Assembly: GCA_022538095.1 (NCBI GenBank)
Contig: JAKYXN010000013.1
Span: forward strand, 37,415 to 101,414
Source of the DNA: Puniceicoccaceae bacterium K14
GTDB lineage: Bacteria > Verrucomicrobiota > Verrucomicrobiia > Opitutales > Opitutaceae
Direction: 5' to 3'
DNA length: 64,000 bases
The notes beneath the pieces were generated by a model. The model was given only the letters and a program-made list of their open reading frames with translations. It had not been told where the DNA came from and searched no databases. Below, one piece after another: positions 55,138 to 64,000 of this stretch (positions are counted from its first letter, which is position 1; each line of letters opens with the position of its first letter). Both the position numbers and the translations under genes were made by a program.

Positions 55138-55575
55138 ATGAGTACAGTAAACCAACTATTAGAATCAAAGAAGCAGCATAGCACTTTGATTTCTATTACC
55201 CCTGATAAATCAACCTACGAAGCATTGCAGTTAATGGCAAAGGAGGACATCGGAGCCATCCCAGTCATTGAAGATAGCAAGCTTGTCGGAATTCTCACAG
55301 AACGTGAGTACGCCCGCAAAATAGTCCTTCACGGAAAAACTTCACGCATTACCCCAGTCCGCGATACCATGTGCGTCGATTTCCCAATCGTCACGAGAAG
55401 CGCAAATATCGACGACTGCATGCAGCTAATGACGCAAAAGCGCTTTCGCTATGTAGCAGTTAAGGAGAACGACGAGCTCATCGGACTAATCAGTATTGGA
55501 GATGTTGTGAAAAACGTAATTGCTAATCAGCAGGCGAATATCGATGCCCTTCAGCAGTATATAACTGGAGGCTAG
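55138..55575 (+). CDS. CBS-domain pair protein
   Basis: About 145 residues: two CBS motifs in tandem ('SITPDKSTYEALQLMAKEDI' with 'VGILTEREYARKIVLHG', then 'SANIDDCMQLMTQKRFRYVA' with 'LIGLISIGDVVKNVI'). Such stand-alone pairs bind adenosyl nucleotides and act as energy sensors for other proteins. The start at 55138 is chosen because the 24 residues before it in the open frame do not fit the domain. Confidence 0.88.
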   Translation: MSTVNQLLESKKQHSTLISITPDKSTYEALQLMAKEDIGAIPVIEDSKLVGILTEREYARKIVLHGKTSRITPVRDTMCVDFPIVTRSANIDDCMQLMTQKRFRYVAVKENDELIGLISIGDVVKNVIANQQANIDALQQYITGG

Positions 55576-55601
55576 TTTTTCATATTATCATATTTCCGCA
55601 G

Positions 55602-55638
55602 ACTGTCTCGATGCCTTGGCGTCGAGGCAGTTTTTTTT
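55602..55638 (+). terminator. Terminator after the CBS gene
   Basis: ACTGTCTCGATGCC pairs with GGCGTCGAGGCAGT (one mismatch) around a 2-3 base loop, followed by eight T's. Confidence 0.9.
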
Positions 55639-55720
55639 GCGTCTCTCTCTCCCTATTTCACCCACCATAAATTTTCAATATTCTTGCAGTTTCCCCTAAG
55701 CCTCGCATCCATAGGTACTA

Positions 55721-57814
55721 GTGAATCCCTCCTCGACTCTCCAAAGCCTCTTACCTCTTGCTCTGATTAGACCTAGAATAATAGTTTTAATCGTAGTGCT
55801 TTTCGGATTGCCTGGCCTCCTTATTGCAGCTGTATCCAATCCCGACATAGACGACCTTGCCATTTCCGAATTAGCCGAGGTACCAGCGGTTTTATCCTCA
55901 AAGTTCGAATCACTTGTATTTGACTCCGCTTCCGCTTCATTCGTTTTCGACCAAAATGCTATCGAAAATCTCGCCGTTGACTCGATCCCCGAACTTCTGA
56001 GGTACGCTCCCGGCGTACACATAGTCAGGCCAAGCAATGGCATCTGGGGAATCGGTATACGAGGTATAAACTCGCGATTTTTCAATCGAGTGCAGTTCAC
56101 CGTAGACGAACAAAACGTATATAGCACGATTTTCGCCGGCCTTTTCGGTAACCAGCACGATCTCCTAATGGATGACATTGCCTCACTCGAAGTTGCATAT
56201 GGCCCAGGAGGAGGGACTTGGAACAACAACGCAGTCAATGGGCAGGTAAACGTTCTTATGAAAACCGCCTTCGAAACAGAAGGTACATTGTTAAAGACAA
56301 ATATTGGTTCGGAAAGCCGAGGAGCTGCTGCTCGAGTTGGCTGGTCAATCGACGAAACGTCATCTGCACGGGTTTTCGCTAAAATAGACAACCGAGACTC
56401 TAGCGACACTCGAGACCTATTTAGTAATGAGTGGAGCACCGCGCGGGCCGGCTTCCGCTTCGACAAGCGCCCCTCCGACAAAGACCTCATCAGTATTACC
56501 GTTGAGGGTTTTTATTCGGATCTTGGATACGCATACGACTTACCCGATTTTTCAACGGGCGAGCTCATCTTTGACGAAGAAAATGAGTTGCTGAAAGGCG
56601 CCAACACTCAATTAAAGTGGACACGGAACAATCCAGACGGAAGTCAATTCTCAGTACGAAGCTGGCTGGCATATTCTGACCTAGAAGCAGCCTATGCCGC
56701 TTTTGACATGTACACGCTCGGGATGGAAGGCAGAGCCCGTTTCGCCCTGACCGAGTCCAATTTCATCAATTTCTACCTAGGCGCCGCCTACGATGAAGAG
56801 GATGCTTTTTCTACTCTGGCTTCAGATTTCACAGATGACCACTTTAGCAATTCTGCAATGTATACGGGGTTTCAAGATGAGTGGGAAATCGTTAAAGATA
56901 GAATTGATTTATCGTTTGGCCTAGACATTCGATTCGAAGAGAAGTCCGACATAACGACCTACTCGCCTAATTTGCGAATCTCCGGTAAACTGACCGAGAA
57001 CTCTCGGATTTGGGCAGCTTACTCTGAATCAAGCCGTACTACGCCCGTTGCCTTGAGTGTTATAGAGAGCCTTCGCAGCGGCAAAGCGATAGACAACCCA
57101 ATAATCACAAATTCTGGAACTATCCGAAATCAATTAATAGACGCTCGTTCAGACGAAGAACTCGACACCGAGACTTTAGACGCATTCGAGATTGGCTATC
57201 GTATCCAATCTCAGGACGCATCTCAAAGCTTCCACATCAACGCATTCGCCTATGAATACGATAACATATTCGCTCGTATAGGTAACGCGACCCCAATATT
57301 CCAAGGCGATAGTTCCTACCTCGATGTATCTGGATCATACACAAACTTATTAAAAGGCGACGCCTATGGTTTCGAAGCTTTCTTTAATTGGAAATTCTCT
57401 GATTTTTTTGATGTATCTTTTTCTTACTCACGCTTAGAGGATTCGTTTGAATCCCTTATCGAATCAGATGACCCATTCGTCGCTGATTTTATCGAATTCT
57501 CGCTCAATGAGTTTGACCAGAGTACTTCAGAACACCTCGCAACGCTCAATATATCCAGTGACCTATCTAAAGATTGGAACCTAAACACTGGCCTCCGCTA
57601 CTCGAGTGGATACGAATTTGCTAAGGGAGAACAATCCGCCATTTTCCAAATGGACACGCGTTTATCCTGGCAAGCGACCGAAAAACTTCGCTTGTCGTTA
57701 GTGGGGAGAAATTTACTTGATCCCAATACTCAAGACATCCGACTAAAGGATTTCTTTGGCCATTGGACCGAGACAAAACGTGAAATCTACTTGGAGGTAA
57801 AAGCCAATTTCTAA
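55721..57814 (+). CDS. TonB-dependent receptor of a YfiR/hybrid-kinase operon
   Basis: Outer-membrane receptor, 697 residues, GTG start. N-terminal hydrophobic signal about 18-37 ('PRIIVLIVVLFGLPGLLIAA'). A plug domain (about 70-185) has 'IPELLRYAPGVHIVRPSNGI' and 'IASLEVAYGPGGGTWNNNAV', in which the usual GP-GGT region is kept, followed by a barrel ending 'REIYLEVKANF'. It has no STN domain. It resembles iron/cobalamin-type receptors in size. The YfiR-like gene begins 16 bases after its stop, followed by an overlapping kinase gene. This suggests the receptor is part of, or reports to, a signalling pathway. Ligand unknown. Confidence 0.88.
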   Translation: MNPSSTLQSLLPLALIRPRIIVLIVVLFGLPGLLIAAVSNPDIDDLAISELAEVPAVLSSKFESLVFDSASASFVFDQNAIENLAVDSIPELLRYAPGVHIVRPSNGIWGIGIRGINSRFFNRVQFTVDEQNVYSTIFAGLFGNQHDLLMDDIASLEVAYGPGGGTWNNNAVNGQVNVLMKTAFETEGTLLKTNIGSESRGAAARVGWSIDETSSARVFAKIDNRDSSDTRDLFSNEWSTARAGFRFDKRPSDKDLISITVEGFYSDLGYAYDLPDFSTGELIFDEENELLKGANTQLKWTRNNPDGSQFSVRSWLAYSDLEAAYAAFDMYTLGMEGRARFALTESNFINFYLGAAYDEEDAFSTLASDFTDDHFSNSAMYTGFQDEWEIVKDRIDLSFGLDIRFEEKSDITTYSPNLRISGKLTENSRIWAAYSESSRTTPVALSVIESLRSGKAIDNPIITNSGTIRNQLIDARSDEELDTETLDAFEIGYRIQSQDASQSFHINAFAYEYDNIFARIGNATPIFQGDSSYLDVSGSYTNLLKGDAYGFEAFFNWKFSDFFDVSFSYSRLEDSFESLIESDDPFVADFIEFSLNEFDQSTSEHLATLNISSDLSKDWNLNTGLRYSSGYEFAKGEQSAIFQMDTRLSWQATEKLRLSLVGRNLLDPNTQDIRLKDFFGHWTETKREIYLEVKANF

Positions 57815-57830
57815 GGAAAATTGACTCGGA

Positions 57831-58373
57831 ATGGCTACTCTAATACATAGATTTCTCGCAAGCTCCCTGCTACTTTCCGGACTGCTAATCATCAGCAGCT
57901 TAAGTGCACAGACCTTGCAAATTGACTCCCTCAAAGCCAATTACTTAGAAGGTTTCATCGATTTCGTCTGGCGAGATGGAAAAGAACTGCCAACGCCGAC
58001 TCACGTCGGAGTCGTCGGCGATAGCGATATGGCATCCCTCTTGGTAAATCTGTCCAAGTCCTCTAGCAATAAACGAGCAATCATTGTAAGTCAAATTGCC
58101 ATGGAAGACTTCATACATGCTTCTACCTGCGGCTATGATCTTATTTTTGTTGGATCAGGACATAAGAAAAATTGGCCCCAGTTTTTTGAACAAACATCCA
58201 CTTGCCGGGCCCTCATCGTCGGCGAAGAAAAAGGATTTATAAAAGCCGGGGGCACCATAGAGCTAATAGTATTAAAGAATCGCTTACGTTTCTGCGTAGA
58301 TAATTCAAAGCTAAACGAACAAGGCATCAAGTTAAGTTCCAAACTTCTTGAACTAGCCATAGAACAACCATGA
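57831..58373 (+). CDS. YfiR-like periplasmic protein (DUF4154)
   Basis: 180 residues with a signal peptide (about 1-25, ending 'LIISSLSAQ'). The DUF4154/YfiR core is clear: 'SLKANYLEGFIDFVWRDGKE', 'THVGVVGDSDMASLLVNLSK', 'RALIVGEEKGFIKAGGTIEL', 'RLRFCVDNSKLNEQGIKLSS'. In Pseudomonas, periplasmic YfiR binds and inhibits the membrane sensor YfiN. Here the neighbouring membrane sensor is a histidine kinase whose start overlaps this gene by 4 bases, so it is the likely partner. Confidence 0.9.
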   Translation: MATLIHRFLASSLLLSGLLIISSLSAQTLQIDSLKANYLEGFIDFVWRDGKELPTPTHVGVVGDSDMASLLVNLSKSSSNKRAIIVSQIAMEDFIHASTCGYDLIFVGSGHKKNWPQFFEQTSTCRALIVGEEKGFIKAGGTIELIVLKNRLRFCVDNSKLNEQGIKLSSKLLELAIEQP

Positions 58374-60703
58374 AAGATTTCATCGCGAAAACGAAAAGTC
58401 TCTTCTTCAACCTGCGGATATCTAACAAAATAATATCCGTCGCCGCCATTTCCAGCCTTATCACTCTGACAATCCTCTGCTCGATCTCCTTTTACAGGGA
58501 ACGAAACTCTTACGTGCAGCGAAAAATTACCGAGCTTGAAACACTCGCTCGCATCCTGTCTTCCAATACAGTCGCCTCTCTCCGTTTCGACGATCCTTTC
58601 ACTGCAAACGAATACGTCCAATCTCTGCAACATGATCCTGCGATTGAAAGTGTTAGTATCTACAACAACAAGGGAGACCTTTTCTCCCATTATTCGAGAG
58701 ACCTTACAGCTTCCGCTTACCCTGCGCCAGATTTCCAAGGTCAGCAATGGCAAGGTGACTCTCTCTACTATGCTCGCCCCATCGCACTGAATGGCGTCGA
58801 AATCGGATCGCTTCTGTTGAAATCAAATACTTCTGCACTAAAAAGCGCCATTCGGGAAAGCCTTTTAATCGGGTTCGTATTGGTGCTCGGCGGACTCGCG
58901 ATCACCATCGCGCTCGTTCGTAGAATGCAGGGCACCATAACCAATCCAATCAAGCAGCTCGCAACCTTAAGTGAATCGATATCGCGAGAAAAAGACTACA
59001 ATCAAAGATTAGAAAAGCTGGGAGAAGACGAAATAGGCACCCTCATCGATAGCTTCAATCACATGTTGGAAACTATTCAACAGCAGGATAAGGCCCTACG
59101 TAAAATCAACCTCAGCCTAGGTCGAATCGTTGAAGAAAGAACGCTTAACCTCAGACTAAAGAACGACGAGCTTCGCGAAGCAAGCGAAGCTACTCAAGTC
59201 GCCTCGAACGCTAAAAGCGATTTCTTGGCCACCATCAGCCATGAACTACGCACGCCGATGACCGCTATCGTAGGGTTATCAGAACTTCTACTAAATTCCG
59301 GTATAAGTGACGAACATCAGCGTTCCATCAAGGTCATCGCAGATAGTTCTGATGTCCTATTGAAACTCATAGACGACTTGCTTGATTTCTCCGCCATAGA
59401 ATCTGGAAAAATCGATCTCAAAGATGCTCCATTCGACTTATTGCAAGCCCTCGAGGATACTTTGGAAATCAATATAAGTCGGGCGACTAAAGCGAACATC
59501 ACCTACATCCTAAATTGCTCCAAAGACTTGCCGCAACGAATAGTCTGCGATATTACCCGCCTAAAGCAAATAATGTTAAATTTGCTGAGCAACGCTCAAA
59601 AGTTCACCGAGTCTGGCCAAATCATTTTGGATGCAAGCGTCGAAAAAGAAAGTCTTTGTATTTCAGTTCAAGATACAGGAATCGGTATTCCTCAAGACAA
59701 AGTTCAACTACTTTTCGACCAGTTTACTCAGGCTGACAACTCAAGTACTCGAAAGTATGGAGGCGTCGGGCTTGGGCTAGCGATCACTAAGCGTTTAGTT
59801 ACTGCCATGGGAGGCACTATCGACGTTTTCAGTAAAGAACACAAAGGGAGCGTATTCACGGTAAAAATTCCTTTGAAGCTCGAATCCGATAATCACACTA
59901 CCGTAGCTATCGGCAATTTAGACGAACACGTTAAAAGCAGTATTTCGTCCATTAGTTTTCTTAATTTAGAAGCCTCACTAGAAGATTCTTTAAAAAGCCT
60001 CTTCTCCAACTGGGGGCTTCGATTTTCCAGCACAGACTACAACCTACTAATAGCATCAGCTATTGCTAATAGTGAAACCGATGCATGCGACTTAGCCGCG
60101 AGGGGAAAAGTGGCCTCAAGTGGGCAAAACTACATCGTAATCTGCAATAAGCTGCATGTAGCCGCCCTAAGGAAAGACGGTCATGAACATCTGATCACAA
60201 CTCCTGTACTGCTCACCCAGACAAGGAAAATACTCTCCGTGCTTTGTGATCCAGCAATTGGTGCCCAATCACCGATACTCAGACGAAGTATCTCTACCAA
60301 ACCATTAAAAATTTTGCTCATTGAGGACCATCAGGCAACTCAAGACACTTTAGCGAGTTTGATGGAACAAGAAGGACACTCAATTGACGTCGCGGATAAC
60401 GGCGAAGAAGGCCTAAAGCTCCTGAAAGCAAAATCATATGATATTATTTTTATGGACATTCACATGCCAGTAATGGACGGCATCGAATGCACAAAACGAA
60501 TACGCTCAGATTTCCCTAAAGAAAGCCAACCTTGGATTATCGCCTTTACCGCCAACGCTCAAAAATCCGCAGCCCTCGAACTCCAAGAGGCCAAAGTCGA
60601 CGAAATTCTCTACAAGCCGGTCAAACTAGAAAGGTTACACGAATCTCTAGAAAATTTTCATCTTAATCACTCGTCCACGCAAAGTCCGGATTTTTCAAAT
60701 TGA
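58370..60703 (+). CDS. Hybrid sensor histidine kinase with YfiN-like periplasmic sensor
   Basis: Inner-membrane kinase of 777 residues. Order: TM1 (about 20-41), periplasmic sensor of YfiN/CHASE8 type (about 45-160, '[20 protein letters not shown]', '[17 protein letters not shown]'), TM2 (about 165-184) and HAMP (185-240). Then come a coiled coil, HisKA with phospho-His291 in '[15 protein letters not shown]', and HATPase (N408 in '[10 protein letters not shown]', '[10 protein letters not shown]', 'GGVGLGLAI'). A degenerate receiver-like stretch follows (about 525-628, no phosphoacceptor). The true receiver (about 646-760) has acidic pocket E652/D653, Asp696 in '[11 protein letters not shown]' and Lys749. 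No separate output regulator or GGDEF is encoded nearby. Confidence 0.92.
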   Translation: MKDFIAKTKSLFFNLRISNKIISVAAISSLITLTILCSISFYRERNSYVQRKITELETLARILSSNTVASLRFDDPFTANEYVQSLQHDPAIESVSIYNNKGDLFSHYSRDLTASAYPAPDFQGQQWQGDSLYYARPIALNGVEIGSLLLKSNTSALKSAIRESLLIGFVLVLGGLAITIALVRRMQGTITNPIKQLATLSESISREKDYNQRLEKLGEDEIGTLIDSFNHMLETIQQQDKALRKINLSLGRIVEERTLNLRLKNDELREASEATQVASNAKSDFLATISHELRTPMTAIVGLSELLLNSGISDEHQRSIKVIADSSDVLLKLIDDLLDFSAIESGKIDLKDAPFDLLQALEDTLEINISRATKANITYILNCSKDLPQRIVCDITRLKQIMLNLLSNAQKFTESGQIILDASVEKESLCISVQDTGIGIPQDKVQLLFDQFTQADNSSTRKYGGVGLGLAITKRLVTAMGGTIDVFSKEHKGSVFTVKIPLKLESDNHTTVAIGNLDEHVKSSISSISFLNLEASLEDSLKSLFSNWGLRFSSTDYNLLIASAIANSETDACDLAARGKVASSGQNYIVICNKLHVAALRKDGHEHLITTPVLLTQTRKILSVLCDPAIGAQSPILRRSISTKPLKILLIEDHQATQDTLASLMEQEGHSIDVADNGEEGLKLLKAKSYDIIFMDIHMPVMDGIECTKRIRSDFPKESQPWIIAFTANAQKSAALELQEAKVDEILYKPVKLERLHESLENFHLNHSSTQSPDFSN

Positions 60704-60726
60704 GAGATTCTTCCCTTCTCGGATAC

Positions 60727-60764
60727 AAAAAAAGCGAATCGTTTTTCAACGACTCGCTTTTTTT
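60727..60764. terminator. Bidirectional terminator between the kinase and tRNA-Gln
   Basis: AAAAAGCGAaTCGTT pairs with AACGAcTCGCTTTTT (one mismatch) around a 4-base loop. A-rich and T-rich flanks make it usable from both directions, as expected between the + strand kinase and the minus-strand tRNA. Confidence 0.88.
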
Positions 60765-60769
60765 AAATG

Positions 60770-60843
60770 TGGCAACCCGGCAGGGACTCGAACCCCGACT
60801 AGCTGAACCAAAATCAGCTGTGCTACCATTACACCACCAGGTT
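60770..60843 (-). tRNA. tRNA-Gln (anticodon TTG)
   Basis: Read on the minus strand, the 74-base cloverleaf is complete. The 7-bp acceptor is AACCTGG with CCGGGTT, and a 3-bp D stem GTG/CAC carries the TAATGGTAG loop. The anticodon stem GCTGA/TCAGC holds loop TTTTGGT (anticodon TTG). A 4-base variable loop is followed by the T stem CGGGG/CCCTG with loop TTCGAGT. The 3' CCA is encoded. Confidence 0.95.
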
Positions 60844-60982
60844 ACATTTAAGAAGTCGCATAAGTTGGTAACTAATACCAAATCCGTCAAGTGCTGAAAT
60901 TAATAAATTTTGTGAAAGATTATTGAAAGTTTCTAAACCAAGGATTGACGGTAAACGGCGTCTCTGACTTAACGAGTTTTTA

Positions 60983-61723
60983 ATGTCAACTGATTCAACA
61001 AAGGCTTCTAAAGCTAAGTACAAACGCATTATTCTTAAACTCAGTGGAGAAGTTCTCCGCTCCTCCGAGACCGGTGATCCAATTGACTGGGGGACATTAA
61101 AACGCATTTGCGGCCAAGTGAAGGAAGTCCATGAAATGGGTGTCCAAGTTTGTATCGTAATCGGCGGTGGCAATATTTTCCGAGGACTAGCAGGTTCACG
61201 GGAAGAAGGCGTTGATCGCACCACAGGTGATTATATGGGAATGCTTTCAACCGTCATCAACGGTTTGGCTTTCATGGAATGCCTGGAAAAGATGGGCGTG
61301 AACACACGCGTGCAGACTTCCATCCCAATGAATCAGGTAGCTGAACCTTTCATTCTTAGACGAGCGATTCGTCACTTAGAGAAAAAACGGGTCGTTATAT
61401 TTGTCGCTGGTACAGGAAACCCCTACTTTTCCACCGACACAACTGCTGCTCTCCGCGGAAGCGAGATCGAAGCAGAAATTATTATGAAGGCCACTAAAGT
61501 AGACGGCGTTTACGATAAGGACCCGATGAAATTCGATGATGCGGTCAAATACGATCAGCTGTCTTACATGGATGCAATCGAGCAACGCCTAAACATCCTC
61601 GACAGCACTGCCTTTTCACTCTGTATGGATAACTCGGTCCCGATTCTCGTCTTTGACCTCAACAACGAAGGCAGTATCAAACGCGCTGTCCAAGGTGAAA
61701 AAGTTGGCACTCTCGTTTGCTAA
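60983..61723 (+). CDS. pyrH: Uridylate kinase
   Basis: Phosphorylates UMP to UDP with ATP; hexameric amino-acid-kinase fold; 246 residues. Motifs '[13 protein letters not shown]', '[15 protein letters not shown]', '[20 protein letters not shown]', '[16 protein letters not shown]'. A short Ser/Lys-rich N-terminal extension precedes the fold. Followed by frr (68-base gap), the usual pyrH-frr order, but without rpsB-tsf immediately upstream, where the tRNA lies instead. Confidence 0.97.
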   Translation: MSTDSTKASKAKYKRIILKLSGEVLRSSETGDPIDWGTLKRICGQVKEVHEMGVQVCIVIGGGNIFRGLAGSREEGVDRTTGDYMGMLSTVINGLAFMECLEKMGVNTRVQTSIPMNQVAEPFILRRAIRHLEKKRVVIFVAGTGNPYFSTDTTAALRGSEIEAEIIMKATKVDGVYDKDPMKFDDAVKYDQLSYMDAIEQRLNILDSTAFSLCMDNSVPILVFDLNNEGSIKRAVQGEKVGTLVC

Positions 61724-61791
61724 GCAAATAATCGCTTAACACAGCAAAAACCTCTTAAAAAAACAGAACGAATACTAACCCGCTGAGAACT

Positions 61792-62352
61792 ATGGACGAA
61801 TCAGAATATTTCGACCAAATGGAAGAGAATACACAGAAAGCTCTCGACCACGCGAACCACGAATTTAGCAACATCAACACCGGTAAAGCCAATCCAGGGA
61901 TGGTTGAAGCAATCACGGTGGACGCTTACGGCTCCCAAATGAAAATCAAGGAAATGGCAGCGATTTCAACGCCAGATATGCGCACCATCGCTATCACACC
62001 TTGGGATCGCTCTCTACTTAAAGCAGTAGAAAAAGCCGTACTCACAGCAAACCTCGGCATCACACCCACAGTGATGGGAGACACGGTACGTCTTCCTCTC
62101 CCTGAACTTACAGGTGAACGCCGCCAAGAACTCGTGAAGCTAGCAAACAAACACGCTGAAGATTCTCGCGTTCGCGTTCGAAATTCCCGTCGCGAAGCCA
62201 TCGATGGTCTCAAAAAATTACAAAAGGCCGGGGGCATCACTGAAGACGACCTCAAAAGCGACGAAAAAGAGATCCAAACGATGACCGACGACGCTATCAA
62301 AAAGATCAACGAACTCCTCGCTAAAAAGGAGAAGGACTTAACTACGGTTTAA
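61792..62352 (+). CDS. frr: Ribosome recycling factor
   Basis: RRF splits post-termination ribosomes together with EF-G; 186 residues (E. coli 185). Typical motifs: 'ANHEFSNINTGKANPGMVEA', 'VDAYGSQMKIKEMAAISTPD', 'LPLPELTGERRQELVKLANK', 'RVRNSRREAIDGLKKLQKAG'. Confidence 0.97.
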   Translation: MDESEYFDQMEENTQKALDHANHEFSNINTGKANPGMVEAITVDAYGSQMKIKEMAAISTPDMRTIAITPWDRSLLKAVEKAVLTANLGITPTVMGDTVRLPLPELTGERRQELVKLANKHAEDSRVRVRNSRREAIDGLKKLQKAGGITEDDLKSDEKEIQTMTDDAIKKINELLAKKEKDLTTV

Positions 62353-62372
62353 AGTCTAAAAAACAATTTCAA

Positions 62373-62404
62373 AAGCGGTCGATGTCACTATCGGCCGTTT
62401 TTTG
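62373..62404 (+). terminator. Terminator after frr
   Basis: GCGGTCGAT pairs with ATCGGCCGT (G-T pair and end mismatch tolerated) around GTCACT and runs into TTTTTT. It closes the pyrH-frr unit. Confidence 0.85.
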
Positions 62405-62523
62405 CGTCTGGCCTTTAACTCAATTATAGCAGCTAATTTATTGGTTGAACTAATCACCTCGGTTAAACGATATAGTGATACGCTTCATGGGATCGAACAC
62501 TTCTTCCCACGAATAAAGAACCT

Positions 62524-63621
62524 ATGGACAAAAAAATTAAGCGCATCGTCATAAAGCTTGGGACCGGCATACTAACAACTGGTATTGGCATCGTAGATAC
62601 TGAACGAATTAACGCGCTCTGTCATCAAATTGCGGAGGTTCGTAAACGCGATATCGAGGTTCTCATAGTAAGCTCTGGAGCCGTTGGCATGGGGATGGGT
62701 GCGATGAACCTTAATCATCGTCCTAACACACTCATCAAAAAACAAGCCTGCGCTGCCATAGGCCAAAGCCGACTCATCCAATGTTGGCAAGAGGGCTTTA
62801 ACCCCCACGATCTAATAGTAGGCCAGATTCTCCTCACTCACGAAGGCCTCCGCATTCGCAATCGCTACGTAAACGCCAAGGCCACGATTGACCAAATGCT
62901 CGCCTATGGCGTTCTCCCAATTATCAATGAAAACGATAGCATAAGCACGTTTGAAATTAAGTTCGGAAACAACGATGTCCTCGGAGCAATGGTCTCGAGT
63001 CTCACAGAGTCCGATCACCTACTCATTCTCTCAACTGCCCCTGGATTGATAGACATGGACGGTAGCGGAGAAATAATTACAGATGTAGAAGAGATTACGC
63101 CCGCAGTAGAAGCCCTAGCTAAAGATACAAGTTCCCCAACTGCAGTTGGAGGAATGGTCACCAAAATCGAAGCTGCTAAAATCGCAACTAAATCCGGGTG
63201 CGAAACCTACATCGCCGACGGCAATAAACCAAACATCATTCTAGATATTTTAAATGACGATTACATAGGCACCCGTTTTCACGCCAACCAAAACCCTATG
63301 GTTTCCAAAAAGCGATGGCTCGCCTACTTCCAACGTCCACAAGGTTCCATTACTATAGACGAAGGAGCAGTTAATGCGATCATGATGAAAGAAAGCAGTT
63401 TGCTCGCTCCAGGAATCGTCGCTTCGGAAGGCGAATACTTACACAGTGACATCGTAGATATCAAAGGTGAAAATGGAGAAATTATCGCTCGCGGCGAGTG
63501 CAAGTTTTCCAGCCATGAAGTCGAAATGATCGCCAACAACAAGTACCAAAAACTAGAAGAGCTCTACCCTGACCGAAAACAAATAGAGGTCGTTCATCGC
63601 GATTTTTTAGTATTGCTTTAA
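62524..63621 (+). CDS. proB: Glutamate 5-kinase
   Basis: First enzyme of proline synthesis, ATP-dependent phosphorylation of glutamate; 365 residues (E. coli 367). Amino-acid-kinase domain with 'IVIKLGTGILTTG', 'VLIVSSGAVGMGMG', 'PIINENDSISTFEIKFGNND', 'AVGGMVTKIEAAKIATKSGC', then a C-terminal PUA domain (about 275-360, 'GSITIDEGAVNAIMMKESSL'). proA is not present downstream within the window. Confidence 0.95.
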   Translation: MDKKIKRIVIKLGTGILTTGIGIVDTERINALCHQIAEVRKRDIEVLIVSSGAVGMGMGAMNLNHRPNTLIKKQACAAIGQSRLIQCWQEGFNPHDLIVGQILLTHEGLRIRNRYVNAKATIDQMLAYGVLPIINENDSISTFEIKFGNNDVLGAMVSSLTESDHLLILSTAPGLIDMDGSGEIITDVEEITPAVEALAKDTSSPTAVGGMVTKIEAAKIATKSGCETYIADGNKPNIILDILNDDYIGTRFHANQNPMVSKKRWLAYFQRPQGSITIDEGAVNAIMMKESSLLAPGIVASEGEYLHSDIVDIKGENGEIIARGECKFSSHEVEMIANNKYQKLEELYPDRKQIEVVHRDFLVLL

Positions 63622-64000
63622 CAACGACGCCAAAACTTCAATAAGCTCGTCTTATTTGCGACATAGCCAAAGGGTTGGTCTTCAACCTACTTCGTAGGTC
63701 ACTCGTTCAACTAGACCAAGTAGGTTGCATGAGTGTGTTGTCATTTCGCGTTTCAGCACCGCCGCCCTCCCTTACAATACGACAGACTGAAGATAGTTCG
63801 CCTACCTTCCTACATATCCGAATCGAAAGGGACTTGCAGGGCTGCCCCTAAAACGCCCGATAATTCCGGCAAGGAGGATAAGCTTCGTACCTTCTAAGCG
63901 ACCAAAGGGTAAGCGTCCGCTCTAGAGCGTCTGGTGCTTGATGCTACGATTTGATATTATGTTAGGATGTCTCAAATCGAAACGGATCGCTGCTATGTTT
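63622..64000. other. 379-base stretch without a supported gene
   Basis: No ORF of good quality. It holds a nested inverted repeat at 63675-63728 (listed separately). The rest, to about 63950, shows no coding or RNA pattern I recognise. An ATG at 63967 opens a frame to the window edge (MSQIETDRCYV), which could be the first codons of the next gene, but 11 residues are too few to judge. Confidence 0.5.
63675..63728. repeat. Nested inverted repeat downstream of proB
   Basis: TTGGTCT (63675-63681) is mirrored by AGACCAA (63713-63719), and CAACCTACTT (63683-63692) by AAGTAGGTTG (63719-63728). The left arm also folds locally as ACCTAC-ttc-GTAGGT (63685-63699). It could be a structured terminator region or a small intergenic repeat. 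No T-tract follows, so simple intrinsic termination of proB is not evident. Confidence 0.5.

Noticed and set aside
55696..56490. 264-codon open frame antisense to the TonB receptor
   Set aside because: Overlaps the signal and plug of the receptor entirely; Arg/Ser-rich shadow composition.
1..64000. CRISPR arrays, IS elements, prophage genes, rRNA operon
   Set aside because: No regularly spaced repeats, transposase or integrase motifs, phage proteins or rRNA stretches were found on reading either strand.

Overview
The window reads as one continuous stretch of chromosome from a Gram-negative bacterium, most likely a Verrucomicrobiota of the Opitutia class (Puniceicoccales/Opitutales, Pelagicoccus-like). 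This placement is an inference. It rests on TonB-dependent receptors, one of which carries the mature N-terminus 'GDIVTLSPFEVKG' that I associate with Opitutia, on ECF sigma/FecR pairs next to glycan-degradation genes, on LptF/G permeases and outer-membrane barrels ending in aromatic residues, and on weak or absent Shine-Dalgarno sequences. I see no phage, IS element, CRISPR array, rRNA operon or plasmid functions. The gene density and mixed housekeeping content point to ordinary chromosome.

Layout. 1-3678: 3' end of pgi, then a + strand cluster of a coiled-coil membrane protein, a 51-residue lipoprotein missed by length cut-offs, rsmI and a Ppx/GppA phosphatase. 3668-6124: an outer-membrane barrel protein and a TPR-type protein. 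6217-17847: the main accessory region, all on the minus strand: GH2 glycosidase, ECF sigma factor, FecR anti-sigma, STN-type TonB receptor, NodB-like deacetylase, a CBM-rich secreted protein and a secreted esterase. Together these look like a sigma/anti-sigma controlled glycan-utilisation locus. 18025-25521: CPA2 antiporter, MerR-type regulator, a stand-alone GspF/PilC protein, a Ski2-like helicase and an LptF/LptG permease. 25658-30796: rlmN, metF with a palindromic operator candidate, a beta-helix pectate-lyase-like protein, a SUI1/YciH factor and a small conserved-looking ORF. 30998-36432: complete 2-oxoglutarate dehydrogenase operon (sucA-sucB-lpd). 36627-43150: two uncharacterised proteins, a radical SAM protein, psd, asnS and a second Lpt permease. 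43363-45230: NSS-family Na+ symporter with a 48-residue partner ORF. 45484-50444: CheV, YceI, small membrane protein, HtpG and a barrel protein. 50684-55575: VanY-like peptidase, GNAT, membrane protein, miaA, LpxH-like phosphoesterase, a BamE-like coiled-coil protein and a CBS-pair protein. 55721-60703: TonB receptor, YfiR-like protein and hybrid histidine kinase in one tight operon. 60770-63621: tRNA-Gln, pyrH, frr and proB. The last 379 bases hold no gene I can support.

The two most interesting units are both outer-membrane receptor signalling systems. The first is a FecIRA-like sigma/FecR/STN-receptor set beside carbohydrate-active genes; its receptor has a second, internal signal-peptide-like start. 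The second is a TonB receptor/YfiR/hybrid-kinase operon in which a YfiN-like sensor input is joined to a histidine kinase and receiver instead of a GGDEF output. Other points of note are a GH2 enzyme whose usual acid/base Glu is Gln, a putative polysaccharide-active protein with a carbohydrate-binding module inserted into its helical domain, and several genes below 60 residues. All family assignments come from reading the translated sequences by eye; no database search was run.
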